Origin: Phoronis australis
Taxonomy: Eukaryota; Phoronida; Phoronidae
DNA length: 62,000 bases
Direction of reading: 5' to 3'
Assembly: GCA_002633005.1 (NCBI GenBank)
Contig: NMRA01000261.1
Span: 1 to 62,000, forward strand
Translations under genes and position numbers: made by a program
Shown: positions 56,401 to 62,000 of the stretch, in pieces
Position numbering within the stretch: the first letter of the stretch is position 1
Layout: every line of letters begins with the position of its first letter
Notes under the pieces: model-generated
What the model was told of the DNA's origin: nothing
Databases searched by the model: none
Seen by the model: only the letters and a program-made list of their open reading frames with translations

Positions 56401-58360
56401 AAATCCCTTGGGTAGCCATTTCTTTCCAATGTCTCCGTCAGGTTGGTCATTTCTGCTTGGAGTGCTGCATCACTGCAGATTTCTTTTGATCTTGATGCAA
56501 GGCATTTGATTATACCCTTCTTGACTCCTTTGGTGTGGTTGGAGTTGAAGTCGAGGTATCGTCCTGTGTGGGTCTTCTTATAGTAGACTGACGTTGTTAA
56601 CTGTCCTTCAACACGAGTCACTAGTACGTCTAGGAATGGGAGACTGTTATATGTCTCTTACTCCATTGTGAATCTAATTGTAGGCGCTATGCTGTTCAGA
56701 TGGTCAAAGAACTCTTGTGGATTTTCTGAGTCTTGGCTAAATATTGTGAATGTGTCATCAACGTATCGATCGTTTCCACATCTTCGGGGGTTTGTTAGCT
56801 GCGCTGAGAACTGTTTGTTCGAACCACTCCATGTACAAGTTAGATAAGACTGGTGATAGTGGTGAACCCATTGCCATTCCTTGTGTCTGCTCGTAGAACT
56901 TGTCTTGGTATTGGAAGTAGGTGGTATTGACACAGAATGTCACTAATTCCAGAATGGAGCCTATTGGGAGGTTTACATCCTCTGATGGCTTGTGGTCATG
57001 TTCTAATTTTGACCTGAGTAATGGGAGAACCTCTGATGTTGAGCCCATTACGTACAAGTCGGTTTTTCCAACTAGTGGGGATATGCTGTTGTTGAGGAAC
57101 CTAGCTAGTTGGTGGCAGGGAGAACCAATGTTGCTTATAATTGGTCTCATTGTCATATCAGGTTTGTGTATCTTAGGTTTACCATACATGTGCAGGCTTT
57201 CGTGTTGTTAGGGTTGATTCTCTGGAGTATGTCACGTGGTAAGGAGCCTTCTACAGTTTTCAGGAGGGATTTGATTTTTCTTTCCACGCTCTTGGTCTTG
57301 TCAGATTTTACTCCCTTGTACTGCCAACTAGATAGTAGATCAATCATCTTCCTGTTGTAGTCATCCTTATTAAGCATTGCCTTTGTCAGCTTGTAGGATG
57401 ATGATGTTTTCATCCCGTGATAGGCTACGAAGGGCCATCTCTTCATTCCTGTTTAAGTTGTTTCTTGGCATTTTGGCTATGGTGAGTGATTTCCTACACT
57501 TAACACGTATGGTTTCCCTATCAGCAGCTGGTAGCTTGGTGGTGGCTGCTTCAATGCTGGCTACAACATCCATTGTTGGCATTCTTTTCGGTCGGATGGC
57601 ATATTTCAGACCTTTGGACGGAAGTAGGGATTCGGCAAGTGACAGTTCTCTGCTTGATTTATTCACAACCACATCTTGCATATGTGGTCTTTCCCTGGGT
57701 TGTTCTTTCAGCTTTTTGAATGTCAGGACCTGAATTATCTGTAGTTTCAGAAGCCATTGGTTCAAATCCTGCCTCGGACAAAAAAAAATCATGCCATGAG
57801 GGTACCACATATCCGTGCTCCTTCTTCTAAGAACGTGGGAACACCTGACGATGGCCGGAGAATAGACCGACCGAAACGTCGTGACAGTGTAAATAGACAA
57901 GAGGTCGGCGTAAATAGACCAAGAAATCTTAATAATAGTAACATGCCACCACCTCAGAGCACTTTCAGAAAGTCATCAATTTTAATACAAAACGTCTCAC
58001 AACACTGAATTTCAAAAATCCATGTACTATATAAGACAAAAGCAATAAGACAAAATACTGTTTCTTTGTCGTGACACTTAATTCTGTCAACAGCCAAAAT
58101 GATTAGTAATAACCACCGAGGCAGCAAACTTCTATTTACAGAATGCCTTAGCTTCCTCACTAACTTTCCAGTAATTCACTTTCATTCTAGATCATAACGA
58201 AGACTACCCCCACAGTAAATCCCGCATCCGCTCAGCTGCCATAACCGTGAATTCTGGGTCATTGATTTTGTCTAAATACTTTTGGCTTTTACTGTGTTAA
58301 CATATTACCAACGCTAAAATATGCTAGAAATTAGCAAGACTTACCCCCAAAACCTGACAT
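41319..58360 (-). CDS. LIMA1: LIMA1/EPLIN-like LIM domain protein, 11 coding exons, complete
   Basis: Exons in transcript order: 58360-58345, 54479-54328, 53783-53662, 52670-52597, 51676-51506, 50645-50448, 49615-49474, 47776-47691, 46555-45596, 43920-43749 and 41412-41319. Their lengths sum to 2,187 bp (728 codons plus stop) and every splice phase agrees. The single LIM domain (about residues 62-113) has all eight ligands in order: C62, C65, H83, C86, C89, C92, C110, H113. It is followed by the EPLIN signature [24 protein letters not shown]-type proteins bind and bundle actin and link cadherin complexes to filaments; that role is inferred by family. Around the LIM are four similar short motifs (MSRFE, SSRFKQF, KARFEME, SRFKAIE). 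The C-terminal half is long and acidic, unlike vertebrate EPLIN as I know it. Intron 1 contains a Penelope-like element. Confidence 0.85.
41413..43748. other. LIM gene last intron, no further exon seen
   Basis: Unique AT-rich sequence with a G homopolymer near 42690 and a decayed GCCACTAGGGGGCAC-family copy at about 43430-43590. The flanking exons are in phase with each other, so no exon is missing here. Confidence 0.55.
43749..43920 (-). CDS. LIMA1: LIM gene exon with SRF(K/E)-type motif and acidic block
   Basis: Between CGTTGTAG and TTCAG|GTAACT the exon codes [18 protein letters not shown], an acidic run [14 protein letters not shown], and [15 protein letters not shown]. It contains the fourth short RF motif of the protein. 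Confidence 0.85.
45596..46555 (-). CDS. LIMA1: LIM gene large acidic exon
   Basis: Between TCTTGTAG and TTGTCAA|GTAATG the exon codes about 319 residues. It begins [18 protein letters not shown], then becomes very rich in Glu, Asp and Ser, with five tandem DDEPAS units and no folded domain. The donor has a weak upstream match, but its phase is required by the next exon. The 5' part of this exon is duplicated at 46933-47067 by what looks like an assembly artefact. Confidence 0.83.
46142..46246 (-). repeat. 18-bp coding minisatellite (DDEPAS), five copies
   Basis: The plus-strand unit TCATCACTGGCTGGCTCA recurs about five times and codes DDEPAS on the minus strand, in frame, inside the acidic exon. 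The last unit lacks one Asp codon. Copies are nearly identical, so copy number may vary between individuals. Confidence 0.9.
46421..47443. repeat. 511-bp near-identical direct duplication around a single N
   Basis: Bases 46421-46931 and 46933-47443 match with only about three differences seen, at a constant offset of 512. The single N at 46932 sits exactly between them. The second copy repeats the start of the acidic exon but breaks off at the N, so it cannot be spliced as a full exon. This is the pattern of two contigs from different haplotypes whose overlap was not merged. Confidence 0.9.
47691..47776 (-). CDS. LIMA1: LIM gene short exon
   Basis: An 86-bp exon between GCTTTACAG and CAGGG|GTAAGC coding [18 protein letters not shown] and then [10 protein letters not shown]. 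It joins KS across the split Lys codon from the exon at 49474, and phase 1 out fits the exon at 46555. Confidence 0.82.
48903..49135. repeat. 16-bp minisatellite containing TGATCA, about 14 copies
   Basis: The unit AGTTGATCAGATGTCA is repeated head to tail, with ACATCA/ATGTCA/AAATCA variants alternating. It lies in the LIM gene intron between 47776 and 49474. Each unit contains the palindrome TGATCA. Confidence 0.92.
49474..49615 (-). CDS. LIMA1: LIM gene exon with KARFE motif
   Basis: Between TCTGTAG and TATGAA|GTAAGC the exon codes [35 protein letters not shown] and [11 protein letters not shown]. It is strongly helix-prone with the third RF motif. The split codons on both sides fit. Confidence 0.84.
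50448..50645 (-). CDS. LIMA1: LIM gene exon with SSRFKQF motif and Pro/Lys run
   Basis: Between CTTGTAG and GTGGTG|GTATGT the exon codes [30 protein letters not shown], a Pro/Lys run PPPKPKPKP, and an acidic end. The proline run could bind SH3 domains; that is inference. Confidence 0.84.
50773..50800. repeat. Short perfect hairpin with 9-bp arms
   Basis: CATGCGACG and CGTCGCATG are exact reverse complements separated by ten bases (GGCGAAAGCG). More GTCGCA and GCGACG words occur on both sides within 250 bp, in otherwise AT-rich intron sequence. Possibly part of a small transposon; no ends were found. Confidence 0.6.
51506..51676 (-). CDS. LIMA1: LIM gene exon after the LIM domain (GNYEEGFG)
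   Basis: Between CTACTGTAG and GATG|GTAGGC the exon begins [19 protein letters not shown], the stretch that follows the LIM domain in EPLIN, and continues with a polar Gln/Asn/Thr-rich segment. This match is the main reason for the LIMA1 name. Confidence 0.87.
51950..52380. mobile_element. Decayed SINE-like copies in a LIM gene intron
   Basis: Two related stretches share the frame (G)GTTTAGAT..., AGCAGACCATTAGGC, a B-box-like ATTTGACTCTG, GGCTTATCTCA or GGTCTCACTTA, then AAATC(A/C)CATTT and TAAAGTCCCTT or TAATGTCCCTT. A related copy with a better B box lies at 53.4-53.6 kb. They are probably one tRNA-derived family. Confidence 0.45.
52597..52670 (-). CDS. LIMA1: LIM gene exon: second half of LIM domain
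   Basis: A 74-bp exon between TTGAATAG and AAAAG|GTAGGA coding [20 protein letters not shown]. It supplies the last two zinc ligands (Cys and His of CKPH). It was too short to stand out as an open frame and was found by phase and family pattern. Confidence 0.88.
53440..53620 (+). mobile_element. tRNA-derived SINE-like sequence
   Basis: AGAGGGATTTAGATATATCA, GTAGAGCACTAGGCTGTAAC and later AGGTTTGACTCC resemble tRNA A and B boxes (the B box is close to GGTTCGANTCC). CACTGAGGCTCATCTCGG follows, as in the copies at 52.0-52.3 kb. Confidence 0.45.
53662..53783 (-). CDS. LIMA1: LIM gene exon: first half of LIM domain
   Basis: Between GGTTTCAG and TTGAG|GTAATA the exon codes [30 protein letters not shown] and [10 protein letters not shown]. 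It supplies six zinc ligands: CPVC, then HKTC, then CNKC. The spacing (C-x2-C-x17-H-x2-C-x2-C-x2-C) is classic for a LIM domain. Confidence 0.9.
54328..54479 (-). CDS. LIMA1: LIM gene second coding exon with MSRFE motif
   Basis: Between TCCTTGCAG and CAACTG|GTGAGA the exon codes [18 protein letters not shown], a Ser/Asn-rich linker and SIKKKFQL. It carries the first RF motif of the protein, ahead of the LIM domain. Confidence 0.83.
55690..55862 (-). repeat. Left inverted arm of the Penelope-like element, with damaged hammerhead-like core
   Basis: This arm is the inverted counterpart of 57723-57900. On the minus strand the hammerhead core positions read CTGACAA instead of CTGANGA (55739-55745), and after GAAA (55714-55717) CGTG instead of CGTC, so two positions needed for cleavage are altered. 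The stem II arms are GGCC-like and CCAACC. It is probably inactive. A tRNA-like sequence overlaps its inner end (55809-55875, minus strand). Confidence 0.7.
57723..57900 (+). repeat. Right inverted arm of the Penelope-like element
   Basis: It matches the reverse complement of 55690-55862 over most of its length, including GGTACCACATATCCGTG versus the left-arm TATGTGGTAC, TTCTTCTAAGAACG and ACAGTGTAAATA. It includes the 3' half of a tRNA-like sequence with a good B box (GGTTCAAATCC). Confidence 0.8.
57842..57883 (+). ncRNA. Candidate type I minimal hammerhead ribozyme
   Basis: The parts in order are: stem I strand CAC (57842-57844), core CTGACGA (57845-57851), stem II GGCCGG/CCGACC (57853-57858 with 57867-57872, one C-A mismatch, loop of eight), core GAAA (57873-57876), CGTC with the expected cleavage after GTC (57880), then GTG (57881-57883) closing stem I. 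The very short stem III (ACGT) is self-complementary and would favour a dimer. Hammerheads of this form are known in the terminal repeats of Penelope-like elements. Activity is not shown by sequence alone. Confidence 0.6.
58345..58360 (-). CDS. LIMA1: LIM gene first coding exon (MSGFG)
   Basis: ATG at 58358-58360 starts MSGFG and the exon ends TTTTGGGG|GTAAGT. The split Gly codon G|GT joins it exactly in phase to the exon at 54479, giving [18 protein letters not shown]. Only 16 coding bases lie here; the 5' UTR continues to the right for an unknown length. Another upstream start or promoter isoform cannot be excluded. Confidence 0.62.
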
Positions 58361-59489
58361 GGTTCTCGCAACTGCAGTCGGTTAACTAAAAGCAGATCAG
58401 AGTGTCTGTAAGAGAGAGTAATACCATTAGTAGTGTTCCACAGCATCAAGGCACAGACCTCATGAAGACTAGAAGTTTTAGTTACCCATACTTCCACAAC
58501 AATAGCCATTCAAAGGAAAATATTTGAGTTGGCAAACAGAAAAGTAAAAGAAGTGAACCTACTAGTACATTGCCATGACAAAACATCAAGAGCTTGATAG
58601 TAATAATATGTTTATCACATTAGCTAGTTTTTTAATGAGTTCAACTGTCATAGGCAGATTTGAAGTACTTGAACACATGTTAGCATTTATGGCAGACTGA
58701 ATGTTGTTCTTGGCAACAACAGCAAAAGGCAATGCAATTCCAACAGACCAAAATGTCAGTCCACTCTTCTGTTTGGGCTCAATGTTTACAGCAAGTAATA
58801 GTGACTTGAAGTAATGTGTTATGTCAATGCAATTGCTTAAGAAAATTGTCTGGTCTTTACAGCCTAACTTGTGGTCAGAACTCTGTAATGTTTTTGATGG
58901 TATTTGATACGCTAAAAATAAGCTAGTAGTTTATTTTTGAACATTTGATTATTTGTTTTCATATTTCTGTTGAAAGGAATCAGTTGAATCCGGAGAGCGA
59001 TTTGCTTTTGCAAAGATCTAGAACTGTTTCTCGAGTTAGAGTGAATTTTCACACGTAGCAAAACTGTTGTTTTGGTATTTAGTGCAAAGCAACCACTTTC
59101 AATTTTTTATTTTAGTGATTTTTAAGAACACCACTAGCTTCACAGAACAATGGCCTATTTTTAAATTTCGCCCTCTTCCAGACATTAAAAGTCTATAACT
59201 ACAGCCAGAGTAATGGCGAGACATGCAGCCATGGTGATGACAGTCATGGAGAAGACAGGCATGAAGAAGACTGTCATAGTAATAAGATATCACCAACCAC
59301 AGACTAATGACTACACTGTCTGATGACTATGGAGAGAGTCCCGCGACTCCCACCTGCTCACAGTAGCACTCCTGTCTGAAATCTACTGCAGCCAATTACA
59401 GGCTTCTACCTAGGCAAGCAGGTGATAAGTGTGTTGTCATATCTAGTCACCTCAACATCATCTTTCATAAAGTAAGGAATATTCAATTA

Positions 59490-59716
59490 CAGGGCCATTG
59501 ACGCCTCAATTTGGGGGCTGAATATCAACCCCTCTGTTCAAAGGAAAACACTTAAAAATCACGCAAAATCACTGTCACGAGGCTAAAAAATTCCCCTCCT
59601 GTGATTAAAACATTTCCCTCAAGACTCAAATCACTTCTGAAAAACTTGGCTACTTGGTGACCAGAGAAGGAATTGGTGGCACAGGTAGCTTTTCTCCCAG
59701 GTGAACAAGGGCCCTG
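59490..59716. mobile_element. Small hAT-like non-autonomous element (CAGGGCC ends)
   Basis: It starts CAGGGCCATTGACG and ends GAACAAGGGCCCTG, imperfect inverted repeats with CAGGG termini. The left half matches the left half of the element at 32081 (TTTGGGGGCTGAATATCAAC). The target duplication is not clear. It has no coding capacity. Confidence 0.6.
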
Positions 59717-60841
59717 ACTTAGCATATTAAGACAATTCTTCAGTATTTGTCCTTGCCATTTCAAAAAACATGTTGTCTTTGGCAAGCTTTAAGAAAAGGA
59801 TTTTGTGATATTTTTGAGACAGTGAAGAAAACAAATATCTTGGAATCAACTAATACACAAAAAGATCTGTTTCTCAGTATTTCTGATGATAACAGAGGCC
59901 ACAAATACGGAATACACTTGAACACTTGAGACAAAATTTGATAATAACAAGTGCGTTTGGCCATCTCAAGAGCCATCTATATGGTGGATAAGTTAAACTG
60001 CATTTTGGGTACAGAAACTACTACCCTACTTAACCAATGATGGTCTGATCGCAATGCAAATGTAGAACCCCCACCCCATTACTACAAAGATCGAACAAAG
60101 AGAGGAGTTAGAACACATGGTAAATACATTACTGTGATATCTTGAGAGAGACTTCATTACCTAAAAAAGTGCATCAGTCTTTAAGCTGCTAACAAAATGT
60201 CAGTGGAGGAAATGCATGGAATGCTTGGCCTGAAAATTCAAACATGGCTATCAACTACAAGTTTAGAACCACTCCAGTGTATCTATTTTTAACTTGAACA
60301 TTCACAAATCATGGAGATCACAGTTTAACAAACCCAGCTGGATACTGATCAAGCACAGCATAAAGTCACTGCCTGGAAATATGAGTTATTGATGACTTGA
60401 CAGTGGAAGACCAGTAAGAATTCTTCAAAATAGTATTTCTGATTACAAATTACAATCTGTACATAACAAGTTTTGGACGGCATATCAACCATGTACATGA
60501 AACATGGCAAACAGCGGAGAGGTCTTGAGATGCCAGAATTTTGCTAAGCGCGCTCAGTGTGATCACGTGCTTTGCTTGTAACAAATGTTGATATCTCACA
60601 GAGTCTTGATCATTTTCCCCAAAATTCTCACCTCTACGAAACACATGCTGACAGGTAACAATCTGGTACTGTCTAAATCTGACTGCATTGATTGCATCTC
60701 GACTGGGGCAATCTGCAGAAAACCTAGATTACTATGGATGAACTGGGAAATGACTGTGTGAGGACAGATGCCCAATCCAAGAATGCATAATCCCATTCAC
60801 AATAAAGTAATCATCTTCCAGCAGGTATTCATCAAGGATTT

Positions 60842-61075
60842 CAGGCGGCAGTGTGGCCCATTGGTTTACGTGTCCGCTTCGTTTACAGAGGGTCGTGGAT
60901 TCAAGTTCCACTGGGGCGTACTGCTAGACCAGGCCTCTATCTTCTCAGTTTGGTTTTAATTATATATTAATACAGCATAAAAATGGTGATCAGTGTAATG
61001 GGTCCACCTAAGCGGTCTGCGCACCTGGTACAATGTGTACCAGACACCGTGCAATTACGTTTTTATTTATTTAAA
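60842..61075 (+). mobile_element. tRNA-derived SINE
   Basis: GGCGGCAGTGTGGCCCATTGG resembles a tRNA 5' end and A box, and GGATTCAAGTTCCAC an RNA polymerase III B box, about 45 bp apart. A tRNA-unrelated body follows (CTGCTAGACCAGGCCTC) with T-rich and A-rich sequence. The 3' end is approximate and no target duplication was found. Confidence 0.6.
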
Positions 61076-62000
61076 AATAGGGTGCCCAAAACCGGTTTTC
61101 TAATTTCAAAGGGCATCCATGAATAATAGTGTGATAGCATTTTTATAACCCCAAGTCAAATTATTGTTTTAGAGTGGTATGTTGCTGTGGAAACATGCTC
61201 TTGCAATGGAGTTTTTGTATCATACATCATTTCTAAACCAACCTTTTTATTCTTGTCAGGTCAATGACCTCCCAGTGTTCTTACCAAGTTAAAAGACACC
61301 ACGTTTACTTCACTTGGGCATCTAAATGCTGAACAGGGCGTCCTCACTGGACACACAGTAGATGAAGGTCTATCTCCCAGTTTACATTATAAAAACAGAA
61401 TCAGTTTAGACCCTGCTGCATCACCTCCACACTTCTCACCTGTCAAGAGCTTCCTTTTATAAGCAATGGGTAATTGGAATGTTTTCATGGCATTTGCTTA
61501 TCATTTTCAATTGGCAAAACAAATTTCTTGAAGTCTGTTAATTTGTCATGAAGTTTTTTGTGTGTTCACATTACTATCACATTTTTCATCAGATTAATTA
61601 ACATGAAATTTACATACACACAACATATGTATCGTAAAAAGCTCGAGGCAATTAGACAAAATATAGTGTTGGGATGAACATTTTTGATAATCGTTTGAGG
61701 AGAAACACAACGATGTGAATATGAAGTACGCTGAAAATTGTCAAATATTTTTAACAATGAGTTTTGTGGCAAAAATGATCCACCACAAATCACTGAACTG
61801 CGCCTTGTAAGTGTCCTGATGTGGTGTTGGGGAATAACACTGCATGGTGCAGACTATGTAAGCTAACTGCTTGCGAGGTATGTTACTGAAAAGGTCACCT
61901 ATTAGCAGAATTTTTTGTTTTCACATTTACGACTTGTCAATGAATACAACTGCACTTTGATTAGCTTAGATTACGTTAAATTAACGTTATTATTTAGTTC

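Larger units (their letters stand above)
55690..57900 (-). mobile_element. Near-full-length Penelope-like retroelement with GIY-YIG endonuclease, broken, inverted arms
   Basis: Read on the minus strand, frames in order give an N-terminal region ending with a DKGNA-like word (57900-57370), a linker, the reverse transcriptase with [29 protein letters not shown] and RYVDD (57189-56700), a region with [10 protein letters not shown] (about 56600-56290), and a GIY-YIG-type part around [15 protein letters not shown] (near 56200) running to 55888. This combination is diagnostic of Penelope-like elements. Frame changes and at least one stop interrupt it. The outer about 170 bp at each end (55690-55862 and 57723-57900) are inverted copies of each other. 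The element lies in intron 1 of the LIM gene, in the same orientation as the gene. Confidence 0.9.
58361..62000. other. Upstream flank of the LIM gene, no coding exon seen
   Basis: The 5' UTR, promoter or further non-coding exons of the LIM gene should lie here but cannot be placed. The stretch holds a hAT-like element at 59.5-59.7 kb, a SINE at 60.8-61.1 kb and otherwise AT-rich unique sequence. No open frame resembles a known protein. Confidence 0.5.

Noticed and set aside
56921-57733. Plus-strand frames within the Penelope-like element
   Set aside because: Antisense of the reverse transcriptase, whose conserved motifs are on the minus strand.

Overview
This is eukaryotic, metazoan DNA. 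Genes are split into short exons with GT-AG (one GC-AG) introns, introns are full of decayed transposons, and the protein families are animal ones: a GT31 galactosyltransferase, a TTC3/DZIP3-like RING-H2 ligase and an EPLIN-type LIM protein. The mix of hAT-like non-autonomous elements, a Penelope-like element, tRNA-derived SINEs and a non-LTR remnant fits a marine invertebrate, perhaps an invertebrate deuterostome. That placement is inference; no sequence here fixes the species. The assembly is a draft: one 529-bp N gap, three single-N joins and at least one unmerged haplotype overlap.

Layout. (1) 1-226, minus: an isolated exon fragment nearly identical to the repeat exon found at 16.5-20.5 kb. 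(2) 4341-5850, plus: a two-exon beta-1,3-galactosyltransferase-like gene with a well-defined hAT-type MITE in its intron. (3) 8303-31604, minus: fourteen phase-compatible exons of a large modular protein with a winged-helix-like exon, short D-x-G-[ILV]-M motifs, a huge Ser/Pro-rich exon with two protein-coding minisatellites, a helical region, two CCCH zinc fingers and a C-terminal RING-H2. It is best explained as a TTC3/DZIP3-family E3 ubiquitin ligase with added RNA-binding-type fingers. Any exons upstream of 31604 were not found. (4) 31.6-41.3 kb: no confident coding exon, but hAT-like and palindromic AT-rich elements, a LINE remnant, and the likely 3' UTR of the next gene. (5) 41319-58360, minus: a complete eleven-exon gene (728 codons, every exon phase consistent) for a LIMA1/EPLIN-like LIM protein with a long acidic C-terminal region. 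Its first intron holds a near-full-length but broken Penelope-like element whose inverted terminal arms carry hammerhead-ribozyme-like cores. (6) 58.4-62 kb: upstream flank with a small hAT-like element and a SINE.

The genes do not form a pathway. The ligase would act in ubiquitin transfer, possibly on RNA-associated targets; the LIM protein would act on actin; the galactosyltransferase would act in the Golgi. The most unusual items are the CCCH-plus-RING ligase, its 25 apparently perfect 63-bp coding repeats ending at an assembly join, and the ribozyme-bearing inverted arms of the Penelope element.
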